A DNA stretch of 64,000 bases from Rhinopomastus cyanomelas (Eukaryota > Chordata > Aves > Bucerotiformes > Rhinopomastidae). A program made the position numbers and the translations under genes. Within the stretch, counting starts at the first letter, position 1, and every line of letters begins with the position of its first letter. The notes beneath the pieces are model-generated. The model saw only the letters and a list, made by a program, of their open reading frames with translations, was not told the DNA's origin and did not search any database. Below, in pieces: positions 37,566 through 51,200 of this stretch. The DNA is taken from assembly GCA_013400115.1 (NCBI GenBank), contig VXBP01004470.1:124001-188000 (forward strand). Direction: 5' to 3'.

Positions 37566-37915
37566 ATGGGTGACCTCATTAATGTTTATAAATATGTGAA
37601 GGCTGGGTGTCAGGAGGATGGAGCCAGGTTTTGCTCAGTGGTGTCTAATGATAGGACAAGGGGCACTGGCTGTGAGCTGGAACACAGGAGGTTCCACATC
37701 ACTATGAGAAGCAACTTTTTCACAGTGAGGGTGACGGAGCACCGGATGCCCCAGAGGGTTGTGGAGTTTCCTTCTCTGGAGACATTTAAAACCCGCCTGG
37801 ATGTGTTCCTGTGTGACTTGGTCTAGGTGATCCTGCTGTGGTGGGGGGATTGGACTGGATGATCTTTTGAGGTCCCTTCCAATCCTTAATATTCTCTGAT
37901 TCTGTGATACTGTAC
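37566..37915 (+). mobile_element. CR1 LINE fragment, 3' end
   Basis: It contains 'gggtgacctcattaatgttt', 'gataggacaaggggcactgg', 'ttgaggtcccttccaatcc' and a terminal gattctgtgatactg. It is preceded by an A/GAA-rich run. It belongs to the same group as the copies at 1 and 54.5 kb. Confidence 0.95.
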
Positions 37916-40589
37916 CACAAATAAACAACAACTACACCTACTATTCTTGTAGTTTACATCTTTGTTGTGCAATAGGACTCCCAGTCACCCTCAGATATTT
38001 GGACCCTGGACTCTTCCTTTTGGTATAATAAAGCATGGACCTGCTGCTTATTTAATATATAACAAAACCAAGGAAACTTGGTTAAAACTTGTAAAAAAGA
38101 AAATTTAAGGCTATTTCCATAAGGTGGGTAGGTCAAGTATTGAATTCAGGGCTTTTGATCTAAATTCTTCCAGCAAGGTTTTATTTTTTTCTGCTTTTCA
38201 CAAGGACCAGAGCCTAGATTCATAAAGAAACTTAAGAGCCACAGCACAAAATACTGCAACATCTAACTTCTGGGTACATGCTTTACCCAGAGCAAGACTC
38301 AGAAGCTATGCCTGGCAGCACAGGGTCTCTGTATGGAAAAAGTAAGGTGCCTTATGATGATATATAAAAGATCTAAAGAGCACAGTAAAGACTTGTCAAG
38401 AAGTAGCAAATGAGAAATGAGGAGTGCAGGTTTTTAAATCTTTCCCCTTTAGGGAGCTTAGGTGCTTTATTAAGTATTAGAAAGAAGCATCTTTATATTT
38501 CAGAATAGCTGCAGTTCTCACAACTTGGGGGATTTTGCTCTTTTTGATGGAACAGCTTTAGAAGAAGGATCCATTCGTGGACATTTTGTGGGGTAGGTCA
38601 GACAAACAACATTCATTAGAGGGTTTCCTCATCTTTAACTTTTCTTTGCTGGTGAGTTTGGGGGATTAAAGTAGTCTCCTAATAGGGAAGATAAATGGGG
38701 ACTACTTAAACAAAGTAGACATACAGTAGTCTGCATCAGCAGGGGCCTCCCCCATGCCACAAACGAGGCCAAGAGGGTTCCATTCCACTCTTTCAACCCT
38801 ATTTTTTCTCTGATTCATAGCTTTCTTTCCTATTAAATGAAAGCAAAAAAATGACATTGAATATGCACACGTATCTGTCTTTTATTTTCATTCTGGAAGA
38901 TATCACTATTCCATAAGCAGCATTTATGTTAGAATGCATAAGCAATCAATTGCAACTCATCTCTTAGGAGAATGGTTTAAATGTTAAAAAGCTGTCACAG
39001 TGTTTATCTGTGTCACTTTTGAGCTGTAGAAAAGAAGGAATGGTTACTTCTGTTATTTTTTCCAATCAGCTTCTGTTGTTTTTGCAGTCAGTTTTTCCAT
39101 TTTATGCTGGAGCTTTGAAAGGTCGGTGATGATTCCAGTATGCTAGTTCAAAACCCCATTTCCTTCAAACTCCAACAACCAGCATGATTTTAATAAATGC
39201 CTGTGGGAGACTTATCAAAGAACCCCAGAATAACTTTGCTTCATTGCCTTTTCATTTTCTATCAGTTTTTCAGGAGTCAATTACCTTTGTTTTCGTATGT
39301 GAATACTAAGAATGTACTAGAGATTTTAAACAACTTTGAATTTGGTGGACCAGAATCTTGCCTGTGATCAAAACATGATTTTGTAACTGTGTCTCTTCTG
39401 CACCTCCAAAGGCTGGCCACAGAGGAATGTTGCAGAATGCTACTGCACATCACTATAGGTCTCCTTACGTTGAGGTATTCCTGAAGTGAGCCTGTGTCCC
39501 TGCACATATCCCTTCAAGTCCCTGCACTTGAAGTTCAATATTAGGAGAGGTGGAAGACCCAAGTAAAAACCTGATCCTTGTGAACTAACAGAGAAACCAA
39601 GAACCTAACTAAAGACCAGCAGCTCTTTAAAACAAAACTTCAGAGTTTAAAAAAAAAACCAAACAGTTAAAAGTACTGCAGCTGGCACTTTTAGACAGTT
39701 CAGGTTAGTAGCACAGCAGGTGATGGGAGGAGTCTTTGAGAAAGATAAAAGAAGAAAACTGTTGATAGACGCTGCTGAACTCATCAGTTTATAGAGACAA
39801 AATCTAGAGGTGGCTACTAAAACATGATTTTTCTTGTTTTCTATTTAGCAGCTCAGAACATGCACACTTCTGAGCAAAATCAATGTTTAAAACCCATGCA
39901 TACTGGATCCACAGATAAGTAACTATTCAGAAACCAGTTTTGGTTTGCCTGATATTTATGCTGAGATATTCACCTTGAAATGGAAATGCTGAAGCACTGT
40001 ACCTGTTGTGTGTGCCAATGAACATTCTCACATGTTATGCTTTTGTTTTAGCATGTGGAAAAGCCCTTACAAATTGATGAAAAGTAAGAAGTGGCACTAA
40101 CGTAAAAATGAAACAAGTCAAAGAAGAAAGAGAGAACGTTCATATAATAATTGTGTTTCATAACGGTATTGTGTTCTAAGGCTGCAGTATTCAGCTGGGG
40201 ATTTTCCAGTCTAGAAGATATAAATACAGTCTGTGCAGGACAAAGACTGCCAATCTGGTCTTTCCAGAAAATGGTAAATTTATCATATTGCATATGTGCA
40301 GCATCTACAAATGCACCTTTGGAGATGAGCCAGGCTTATGCATCTGTAAATCCAGCTGCACTGTATGGGTGCAGTGGATCATTTTGGTTCTTCCCAGGAG
40401 TGCTCGTCATACTGTGAAGGCATGCAAGATAAGCTTCCTGAAAGCTTGTCTTTCTGCAGTGTGTCACATTGTAGTGAGCACTGCAGATTTGTTCAGACTT
40501 ACAGATGTTGTGCAAAGTGATCTCCAACAAGAGCACATGTGCAGCGGCATCATGCTGTAAATAATTATCACATCTTCCGAGATATGCAC

Positions 40590-41215
40590 AGAGAATCATT
40601 AGAAATTGTTTGGGTTGGACCTGAGAGATGGTTTAGTTCCAATCCCCATGACATAGGCAGGGACACCTCCCACCAGAGCAGATTGCTCAAATCCCCATCC
40701 AATCTGGTCTTGAACACATCCAGTGATGGAGCATCCACAACTTCTTGGGCAACTTGTTCCAGTGCCTCACCACGCTTACAATTAAGAACTTTCTCTTATA
40801 TCTAATCTAAATGTACCTTCTTTCAGTTTGTAGCCATAAGCCTCATCACATCACTTCAAGTCCCTGTTAAAAATCCCACTCCATCTGTCTTGTAGGACCT
40901 CTTTAGATACTGGAAGTCTGCAATAATGTCTTCCCACAGCCTTCTTTTCTACAGGCTGAACAACATCATCTTCCTCAGCCTGTCCTCACAGGACAGGCAT
41001 TCTAGGCCCTGATCATCCTTCTCAGGACCTACCATGTCCTTCTTTGTGAAGGGGCCTCTACAGTCGGACACAGTACTCAAAATGGGATCTCACAAGAGCA
41101 GAGGGACAGAATCACCTCCCTTGACCTGCAGTTATGCTTCTTTTCATGTAGCCCAGAATGTGGTTGGCTTTCTGGGCTGCAATCAGACATTGCCAGCTCA
41201 TGTTGAGTTCTTGGA
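40590..41215 (-). mobile_element. CR1 LINE fragment, about 0.6 kb
   Basis: This reverse-strand CR1 reads from the 3' tail ('gggttggacctgagagatgg') through 'ttgggcaacttgttccagtg', 'cctcagcctgtcctcacagg' and 'gcccagaatgtggttggctt', so it reaches into the end of ORF2. The reading frame is broken. Confidence 0.92.
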
Positions 41216-42394
41216 TTTCAAATGGGTCAGCTTAGCTATTGCTTTACCTACTGCTTTTTTTCCCCCTGTGGTGTTCACATGTGCCTTGTTTTATTGTTTT
41301 AACTGGCTAGTAATAGTTCTGTGTCTTCAGATCTGTTTGTTTGATTTCTGTAACAGCAAGATACCAATATGAAACTACCGAGTACCCTTTGGTCTCACAG
41401 CCAGCTCTAGTGTAATGATTCGTGCAGCTAACATATGTATAGGTGTTCCTATTGTTACAAGGTGCCTAAAGTTAAACAGCTGCTGTAGTTGCATTTTTGG
41501 TGTTTTAACTGCTTTTAATTTGGTAACAATTCTTATGCTCCTACACCGACCCATGTAACAGCAAAAGTTGCCCATTCCAGTAAGTATTCAGAATCCCTGG
41601 TCATTTTGCATTTGGTGGGGCAGGAGCACCCAACCCCTCTAGAGCCTAATTAGTTTGTGTCTACCTCAGTGTACTGAAATTATGCTCCTGGTAGCAACAT
41701 GGTCTTTGCTGTTTCAATTCCCTCTGCAGTATTTTTTGTTGTCTGCAAACGTAGAAACAAGTTACCGAGAAGTCATGATGTTATTGTATCAGCTAGAAAT
41801 TTATAAGATCACTTTGTCTTTACAACCAGCAGCCTTTTAATTTGACTGTAGTCTGCAGCCAGGTGTGTGTGTGTACACTGCAGTGCCTGCTGCAACAGCA
41901 GTTGAGGCAAACACATGCCACGTTACTTTTAACTGGCTCTTCCCAGAGTTGCCCCTTTGTATTTCATATTCTGTCCTATGGCTGGTGCAAGGTGGTGCTG
42001 TGTGCAAGGCAGTCAACATTAAGCCTTAATTATATTTTCTTTTTTCACTGCACAGACTTTTAGGTCTGCATTTGTTTTGGAAAAAAAATTAAGCCATTCA
42101 GAGCTTCTATAGATCCCTACTTATAAAAAAAACCCCCAGCTCTATCAAGGAACAGAAACAACTGGTGAAGCGTTTCACTTGTCACAGTTGACCATCACAG
42201 AACATGTCACGACAGCTAAGGACTCAACAAAAGCTGCTTTTCAGAAAACTTGCTGTTTTAAGGAGGTACAAATAAAAACATAGACAAAGGATGGTTAAAT
42301 ATAGTAGTTATTGCTGCATTTTACCTAGAAGAGGGTGAGAATCCAAGGAAAAAAACTGAAAATTGGTTTCTCTTTGGTGTTAGTGTAACAAATG

Positions 42395-42447
42395 CTGGAC
42401 TTGAAGATCTTACAGCTCTTTTCTAGCCTAAACGACTGTATGACTCT
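42395..42447 (+). mobile_element. Short CR1 3' tip next to the CpG island
   Basis: 'cagctcttttctagcctaaa' and 'cgactgtatgactct' match the decayed CR1 tail (ggtcttttccagcctaaacgattctatgattct type). It lies right at the edge of the second CpG island. Confidence 0.6.
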
Positions 42448-43900
42448 AGATGCGGGTCCTTTCCCGCTTTCCTTGGTTCTCTCCCTTTCTGCTGCAATCC
42501 CCCTTTGAACAGCACACAACGTACCAAAATAAACGCACAGGTCCTCAGCCGCCACCGTGCTCCTCTATTAATCAACAGCGCTGGCAGAGGAGCTCTGCCC
42601 AGGCTCCCGGCTTTCACGCCGCCGTGCGTGACTCCCTTCTCCCTCTGGAGGGAGACACAGCCCGGCTTATGGTCGCCGTCGACTCCCTCATGCCCCCGCC
42701 TCCGCTCCGGCCAAGCGGCCCCGGCCCCACTTCCCCGGGGGAGCCGCTCTTTCCCTGACCGGCCCTGCCCTGTCTACCGCTACAGGGGAACGGGGGTCCA
42801 GGGGGAGAGGCGGCGGGCCCGGATATTGGCGGGAATCTCCACGCGCCTGTGCGGGAACTTCACACCCGGCGCTCGGGAGGGGAGAAAGGAGCGAGGCGGG
42901 GGGGCCGCGGGGGCGGGGGGGGGGCGGGCCAGCCCCGATTTGTGGGGAGCTCCCGCTCCTCGCTCAGAACTGAGTGGCGGCGGTGGCGGGCAGCTGCTGC
43001 CTCGTAACGGGGCGGAGCGCAGCAGGGGCTTGGAACACACCGAGGAGGAGAAAGGCGGCTCGTCCGTCCGCTCGGAGCCCCTCCGCCGTCCGGAGCGGTG
43101 CGGTGTGGGGCGGAGTGGCTGCTGCTGGTGGTGAAGGTGAAGCTCTCGCTCTCCCATTACTTTTCCCAAGAGGGAGAAGGAGGCGGCAGGCGGGGGAAGT
43201 CGAACCAATCGGAGGGGCTGTGCCGGCGGGAGCGCTGCGGGACGCGCCGGCTTCTCCTCTCGCTGCCTCCGGGGCTGGATCGGGACCGCACTGGGCTGCG
43301 GGACTTCCTCACCCACCGCTTTTTCAATCGCTAATCCGCACTCACTCCTCCGTTAACTACTCTGAGATCGCGCACCAGAAGCACTTTAAGTCTTCCTTCC
43401 CGTCCCACTTGCTTCACCCTGCCTCTGGCATCTCTTGGCCAGGTTCCTCCTGCTGTATTCCCAGAGAGGCGAGGGCACACCCGGACCCCGCGGACGGCTG
43501 CTGGCCCCAGCCCGGGGAGTCGAGGGGAACCGAATCGTGAGGAGACGAACCGAGGGAAACCGAGCCGGGCCGAGCGCCGCTCCATGCCCCCGGGCGCTGG
43601 TGCCGGCGATGCCCGCGCGGTGAGGCCGGAGCTCCCCTCCGACGGGAGGCGGCCGATCGCCGGCCGTTCCCAGCTGGAAGCCGGACTGCAGGTAGGTGTG
43701 TGTGTCCGTGCGTCTGTTCGGGCAGGTGCTGATGGGGCACCTGATGGTGCTCCCTCGAGGGCGGGGAGCGGTGGCAGCGAGGCCCGGCGCAGCGTGTGCG
43801 GGGCAGCTGCTGCCCAAAAGTTGCCGAAAGCCGGGGCTGAGGAGGGTGTGTTTTTCTCGCTCTCCCGCGGCCCCGCCGGGAGCCTGGAGCAGCCTGATCC
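42430..43900 (+). promoter_or_regulatory. CpG island, probable TAFA2 promoter
   Basis: This is a second abrupt GC-rich, CpG-rich block with several GC boxes (for example the G-run with GGGCGG near 42,900-42,930 and ggggcggagc near 43,010) and a CCAAT box at 43,205-43,209. It lacks a clear TATA element. Its right-hand part carries good plus-strand donors but no recognised coding exon, so it fits a promoter with a non-coding first exon. The gene to its right would be divergent from USP15; in human that neighbour is TAFA2. Confidence 0.7.
43260..43691 (+). other. TAFA2: Putative non-coding exon 1 of a divergent gene, probably TAFA2
   Basis: TAFA2 (FAM19A2) encodes a small secreted, cysteine-rich chemokine-like neurokine. 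Its first exon is 5' UTR and its coding part starts in a later exon. Here a plus-strand exon ending CTGCAG with donor GTAGGT at 43,692 lies in a CpG island, 50-90 bp or more downstream of a CCAAT box. The start given is approximate. A second possible donor, CGCG|GTGAGG, lies at 43,620. Two ATGs near 43,584 and 43,610 open short upstream reading frames. The TAFA2 identity rests only on gene order next to USP15; none of its coding sequence was found by 64,000. It could also be a lncRNA first exon. Confidence 0.45.
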
Positions 43901-46900
43901 AGCCCTGCGCCTGGCGATCCACAAGGCTTTTTGTTTTAGTCCTTTTAATTTTATGTGAATTTATTCAAAGGGACAGTTAAGCGTGTCAGCAGAGCCGTGG
44001 GGGGACAGGGGAACCCATTCGTTTTTCAGCCCAACTATCTGTGTAGGAAGGGTGGCCGCTAACTCGCAGCCCCCGCGGGCACTTGGAGATTTGCTCTGCT
44101 GTGGAGCCTGGAGGCTTCAGAGAGCGGCTAAAAGAGCTAGTATGAATCCTTTGAAGACAAGAGCTGTAACCGTTCACGTCTGCTTTCTGTGCGTAACGCT
44201 TCCCAAGTTGTGGTGTGTCGAATGTGAAACATCTCTTGCTTTTATACGTCGCTTTGCGTTTCAGCGAACTCATCTACCTACTAAATGGGTTGCAGGTTCT
44301 GTGTGCCACAGTGCGAGAGGCTTTCCTCTTTAGTGCACCCCATTTACAGCTTTGCAAGAGAAAGTTTTAAAATAATCTGCTTTGTGCCTGCGCAGCTGTA
44401 GGATCGGATACCAGGTTATCTATGAAAAGAATAAAGAGCAATAGTTTGTACTTTCTTGTTAGGAGCTGCTATGCCTGGGTCTTCTGTAGCATGAGTTAAA
44501 ATTGCTGAAAACATTTTCAGTTCCATGTCTAGTTACAGTTGTTTTTTTACAGCTTTTGCTTGGAGATTATCAGTGTGTTTTTTTTAGAGTACTAAGTACC
44601 TCAGTTCCCCTCCCCTGCATCCCCCAGTAGACAGTCTTTAAAGAACTGTGCTTTGACTCCTGCAGAACTGTCAATTTAAATAATAAACATACTCAACCCC
44701 ATCCCTGAAAGCCCGGTAAAGCATTCAGGGTCTTAGGGTCTTTGCACAGCAGTGGATACATTTAAATTACTATTGACTAAATGATAATTGTTATCTGCTT
44801 TCTCTGTCTTACCAACTAGTTTCAGACATTAGCATTCAGCCTGCTATATATTTAAGGCTTTAAAGCTGCATTATATACTGATCTAAGTGAAGTGAATATG
44901 ATAAATTCAGTTTCTTTTCTGTACTGTGGTGTAAACACTAGAAAAACAGTAGTTCAGTGGTTCCAGGAATATAGCCTAGCCAAAGCTGGGAAAGCACACT
45001 GAGGTGTTTTCCTCAGGGGTGGTAAAGGTTGTAGCTTTCATTATACTTTTTCACAGTAATTGTTCAGTCATTTCATCCTGATGCCTAAATTGTTTTGCGA
45101 GTGTGTAATTAATTGTAGTAAAGTAATTCTTACACATTTCATTATTAACATTGTTTTTCAGAGAGCTGATGCTGCTGAGGCAATACTGAAAGCTATGTGT
45201 TTTTTTTGTTTCAGTCCCAATTTCCAAAACTACAGTACTGTTATTCTTACAAATGTAAACTACTGAAGTGCCATAATTTCAGGGGAAATCTTTGCTCAGT
45301 TAGTTGATAGCAAATCAGGATTACTATTCACTGGTTCCACATTGTTTGAACATAAGGGGGCTTTCAAAAATGTGGTATGAATCTAAAATACACTGCTGGT
45401 AGTGGGTGACTGAGATAAAATCTTGATTCCTGTCATGCTGTTTTAATCAGAGAGTGATGACTAATCTGACAGCGCCTTTTATTATACTGGACATACATTA
45501 TAACCTTTTTAACCTGTCTGTTTTTGTGATCTGAGGGATCACAGCTTTATGTGTAGATGCTTGTAATGCACTTGATAATTCTGCTGTGGAACATGGAAAA
45601 CTTGTTCTGAATGGAAGTAAATAGATGTGTGTACAGATGGATATTGGAGATTGCTTTACTGGCAAGTTGTGAAGTGATGATTCATTGAAACCCATCTAGA
45701 TTTACATAAGCAAATAATACTTTACACTGAATTGTGCTAGCAGTGAAACTTAGAGCAGCCAAGAAGTTTTGCAATTTCATCACAGGTGATGACAGATCTG
45801 ATAAAGGACATCTTCACAGATGTAGCCTATATGTTTTTGGTGAGCAAAACATACCATGGGATTTTTCAGATGCAAGCATCTTCACACTTTGTATTGCTAA
45901 CTGTATTGCTACTTACCTAGTGTGTTAGAAATATGTTGTGTTCATTATATTGTAGGTTTTACTCACTATAAATAAGTAATAGAACAATGCTAACTCATTA
46001 TCACACTGAAGGAAATCACTGACTTTGGAAGATAGAGAATCACATTACTCATCTACACAAATCACCATCTTGAGCAATTATACTGAATGAGACAACTATC
46101 AGTGAGGAAGCAGTGCTGTGCCCCTAACTTCTGTAGGATTTTATTAGCAATGCTTCATTAAGTCACATTATTCTGCAGCTGTTTGTTCAGTGAAAATTAA
46201 AATAAAAATCAGGAAGTTTATCTGGAGCAGCAGTATTATTTCCTATGATAAGTACTAAAAGTTCAAACATAAAGAAATCCTTTAGCAGAAACACTGACTG
46301 CCAGAAACATGGAGTATGTCCCTTTTTTGTGATTTATGGATGGCATTTACTGATGCAATTCATCAATGTATTTATTAGTCAGATGTCCTCAAACAAAGAA
46401 AACAAATGAAAGTAAACAAAGACTGCATGATAATACAGAGACTAAAGCAAGGGAAGACCCTAGCAATCTAATTAGTCAAGGTTCAGTCTGATATTTACAA
46501 TCTATATTTAAGCATCTCATTTAAATATCTTTTTCTTATTGATTTTCTGTTAGAGCTCCAGATAATGCAAGTAGCAATAGCTTTTCATTTGAGATGCACT
46601 TTCCATTTACCTTTTGAAGTGCTGAGCTTTGAAGGCACTGAGGCAAAAGTTGTCTTTGGGTGAATGTAACACAAGGGTCCTGTGCCAGCAGAGCTGAATA
46701 CCCACCTGTCCCCATTCATAACCATTTTTTATGTGTTAAGAGTGGTATCTACAACTGATGCAGACTTTCATTGCTCCATTGGAATAGTTGGAGTTCTGGC
46801 ATTTTAAACCAGCTGGAGATTTGCTCTGTTATTGTTAGATCACTGAATTTATGTGGGCACTTTAAAAGGATTTTTTCATGGTTTTTTTTTTTAATGGGAT

Positions 46901-48194
46901 GGGAAAACATTTACAGAATATACTGAGCTTCACAGAATCCATTGTAAGTGCACACCTTCACATTTGAAATGCTTTTAAAAAGCAGAGGTCTGTTCCTTGA
47001 GCTATTTCAACAAGGAGTTTGACCCAGTGATTTGGTTTTGTAATCCAGTAATACATACTTTGAAACACTCCTCCTTATAACTCAATCTGGATTTATAAAA
47101 CTCATTGGATGTAAGAATGGGTGTAAAAGCATCAGCAGTAATGTAATTAACTTTTCCTGGTGCCAGCTACAGAGCTGTCTTCTTTTGCTCTTGGTAGAAC
47201 TTGGCAATATAGTGATGTTTGTGCTTTGACTCTTCATACATCATTGCCAGCCACTCTTGCTTATCCTATGTAGTCAGTTATTTAACAAAAAAACCTGTTT
47301 AATAAACTAGTAATGGCCACCTAATGTACGTTTTGATACTGCTAGTGCAGAACAGTCACACTTTTAAGATAAAATATTCAAGACATTTTTATAGAGTTTC
47401 TTTCCTGTAGCGTGTTTGAAAAACACCTTGGACAAAGAGGAAAGAAAGACATCGTACTTGACAGTTCTGTTTGTGGCAGGACACTACATACTTTCATAAG
47501 ATGGGATGAAGTCACTAAATAAAGCGTTCTTCATTTTTTCTCTTGTTTGACTGTCAGGACCTGATTTGTAGAATGCATTGTGTCTGTAGCTATTGCTTGA
47601 AGTAGCACTAGGAAATGCTTTATTTGGATTTGATCTTTAGTCCTTGTGTGAGTAAGCTCTTTATAGGAGTAGGTCCTGTAGCTTTTGTGCTATGGAAAAA
47701 TCACTTATATAATTGCACGTATAAAAAGTAGGAAGTGATTTTTTCCCCCCCCTTGTTTAAAGCTTATCAAAACTCATAATCTGTGCTGTGTTAATAGTTT
47801 ACATTTTCTAATAGCCTCCCTTCCTATCTTGCTGATCTTGTAATGTGAAACTTGAACACAGGTCTCTTGGCAGTCACTTCTACCGCGAGCATCCTTTAAC
47901 AATGCCAAGGGGAGAGACACAGTGCAGAGTAGGTCACAGGTGAAAGCACACAGATGTTTTTTTTGACTCATGAGTGTTTGGTAATCTTCTATGCTTAAGT
48001 TACAAGCTTAAACTAAGGCCACATAAGGTGGTTTAGATTGCCAAAGTTCTCAGGGAAATAAATGTGCCAGCACAGTTCAGCAGACACATTTGGTTGTATA
48101 AATAGCAAAATATGAAGAAATGTCTTGGTAAGTATAAAACATTTTTGAAATAGGTAACAAAAGTTTTATCTTTTGGTTGTACGCTGGCCTTTCT

Positions 48195-48295
48195 CTGTGT
48201 GGAAGATTTCTTGCCTCTATTATAATAACATCCACTACTTGAGGATGAGGTACTGGACTAGATGGGCCCCTGGCTTGATCCAATAAAGCAATTTA
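48195..48295 (+). repeat. Possible ancient amniote repeat tail
   Basis: 'gtactggactagatgggccc' followed by 'ctggcttgatccaataaagc' resembles the conserved tail 'gggctagatgggcccttggtctgatcca' found in old amniote interspersed repeats of the CR1/L3 type. The match is short and I cannot assign a family. Confidence 0.35.
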
Positions 48296-51200
48296 CTTAT
48301 TGAAATGCAAGGAGGTGACATTGCAGTACTGCGTGTTTTAACTAACTTCCTAGAACCAAACTGCAATTGCTTGTTGTACTGATCATGCTTTAATTTTCTG
48401 TTGTAAGAGCAGGTTATAAAACATTTCTACAATAAATCTTTCTGTAATATGTAGTCTCACACCAGCTCTTTTAGAGACAGGAGCGTAGACCTGACAAATC
48501 TCTCACATTCACACTGATACTCTATAATGAATGTTTTCCACTCCGCCACTGAAGTTTACATATTGATAAGGCAGAGTTGTGGCCTCAAGTCCCTGTTGCC
48601 ACAAAGCACTTAACCATGCAGCATGTGGCCCCGTCTTGTCTCTGACATGTCTTGTTGTGGAATCGGGGAGAGGGTATGGTACAGCCCCTGGATCACTAAA
48701 TGACTTCTCAGGCTCTTTTGAGCATCATTATGTGAGTTACTCTTGGTTGCAGTCTCTCCTTAGATAGTCTCCTTCACCATGTGTAGCTACATGTATGAAA
48801 GAATCTGTCCCGATGCCTCTGATGTGCGGTGTCAGGCTGGGTGCCACTTTGCTGCCTTGTGACTGTGCAAATGGGAGATCTGTGTGAGCGCTTTGTTGAG
48901 GTTATGTGCTCTCTATCCCCTTTGAGTTGACACTGGTGTTTGCTCCCACTTAAGATATCTGTTTGGCCTTTTGAGTTCTAGGCTTAACCATAATTCATCA
49001 TCTGCTGTTGTGTCATTGCACTTAATAGCACTGCAAAGTAACACAGAATGGCTCAATGGCTCTGAGGAGAGAGAGAGGCTTTCTGTGCCAAAGGCATGTA
49101 GGAAACTGTTTGAAATTTGGATATTTTCCAGTAAGGGATGACAATCAGTATCATCTGAAGCTCACCTCATCGTTTATCTAAAATCAGTTCAATTCACAAA
49201 AATCACCACTAGCAAACATTAGGATACGAGCCTGCTTTGTGCACGGGGAAGCACAACCCAAGCTCTACTCACACAAGGCATTTGAACTGTAAAGCTGTGG
49301 CTTCAATAGGACAATCAGATTAATTTTGTGCTTGAAGACTTTCTCTTGCTGACTGCTTAGAGTGATCTGTGTTGAAGGCATGTGGGTGGGGTGCTGTTGA
49401 GATGACTGTGTTTGTGTCTGTATTTTGGGTACAAATTTAAGAATCGCGTTTTGTTTCGATGGCTTGTCAGTCCTACATCTTTTATAAACATTCAGTCCTC
49501 TTAAATTAGCAACAGAGACTATCTAAAACCAGGTAGTTTCCAGAAAGATGCTACAGAAAAATGTGCTGTAATATGTTGTTAGAAGTACAATGACAATCAT
49601 GTATGTTTTCAAATGTGGTGTAACTGTTGTGGCACTAAAGTAAAACACCGCTACTGACAAAGTGTGTCAGGCTATGGCATCCCTGCACAAAGGAGGTAAT
49701 GTTTAAAGCTTAACTGCACAAAAAAAATCCAACCTGTTTCAGCACTGTGACTGGCTGCCTTCTTTGGACTGTGCTGTATTTATTTAGCTTTGAAAGTTTT
49801 CTGTTCGTGTAGTGTAACAAATAAGCTATACTTAAATAGGGTGGGAAGTTTTATCTTGAGTTCTAGTAACAGAAGCAAATAAAGTGAGATAAGTTCTGAT
49901 TTATAAGCTTACTGGAATCAAGACAGAAGAAATATCGTATTTGTATGCTAACGTAACATGCTATCAATTCAGATATGATACTATCACCCCATACGCTTAG
50001 AGTTGCCTGACACTTCTCATTATATGATTCCACTTTTTTGCAGTTCTATCTGGAATCATGAGACGATATCCCTTGAATTGGAATTAAGCAAATACTTAAA
50101 ACACATGATGGCCAGACTGTCCAAAGCTTCATCATCAAGGCTTTGTGCGTTGATATTTGCGCAATGCATGCTCAAAGACAGAAGTGTCCGAGGAGTCAGG
50201 TACTGGCTTCTGGTTTAGGAAATTTTTGTTAGCTGCTTCTTACTACCATGCAGATTTATTTTCCTTTCTGGCAACAAGATTTTGTTATTTTCTCTTATAA
50301 ATTTACTCATATTTTCAGTTTAGTAGGTAAAGCAAAACCTGCACACACAAACAGTGCTAAATAAGGAATATATTCACCACTTCCATGGACAGGCAGGTGT
50401 TCAGTTATGATCACTCTGAGGTATACCTGCTCCACCGTGGTCTCAGATAAGGGCCACAACCCCTTCAGGGCTACATCTGCTGTGTTGTGGTTTGATTCAA
50501 GGCCACTGACCATTCAAAGTCACAAATCCGAACTAGAGCACCTCATGAACTACTGTTAAAAAAATTTACTCTATTCCAGCCAAAGCCAGAACACTGAGAG
50601 AAGTAGTTTTGGTGATTATATCGCAGGTAATTGCTTTACCACATAGATCAAGTTTTGGTCAAAACAAAATAGAAGAATGTAACTCTGGATGACTTTCTCG
50701 CTCTTTTAAGCTGGTTGTGCTTCATCTAAGAATCAACCCAGGTGCTTCAGTACTTTAGACCTCACGTTGAGCTTTTAGATGACTGTACAAGGCTTTCACG
50801 GACTTTGTCCCTCAGGTTTGTGCAGGCTGGTCTTGCATGCATCATTCAGATAATGTTTGCATCCTCTCATGTAATTGAGCTCAGCTGGTTAGCTGGTTTG
50901 AGCTTTTTGGTTTGTTTGAGGTTTTTAAAGATTGAAGTATGCTTTTAAAGTCATAGAGTAATGGGTGCGTAACATTTTACTACATTTTTGTGTTGGAAGA
51001 GAAATCACAAAATTGCTAATTATTCATCTGTATGACTTCTATATAAAACCCCTCTGTAACAAAAGTGCTGACACAGCTATCATTATCGCTGTATGAATAC
51101 GCTGAATCTCTTCAACACCTTGTTTCTATTCTCACTTAAAAATGGAACTCTCAATAATGACACCCATATTCTCCTCTTCTTCCTCATCATCCCAGTCACT

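Larger units (their letters stand above)
30600..43260. other. Interval between the USP15 promoter and the second first exon (about 12.7 kb)
   Basis: This separates two divergently oriented CpG-island promoters. It holds CR1 fragments near 30.8, 31.4, 32.2, 33.8, 35.0, 37.6, 40.6 and 42.4 kb and a T/A run at 37.5 kb. A GC-richer patch at 34.1-34.5 kb carries a small ORF. The last part, from about 42.43 kb, is inside the second CpG island. I recognise no conserved protein-coding exon in the rest. Confidence 0.7.

Noticed and set aside
42505..43540. Plus-strand ORFs of 188-209 codons in the second CpG island
   Set aside because: They show repetitive Gly/Ala/Arg/Pro composition and no conserved motif, and they overlap each other in different frames.
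43331..43924. Minus-strand ORFs of 178-197 codons in the second CpG island
   Set aside because: They have the same low-complexity GC-driven character and run against the apparent direction of the gene.
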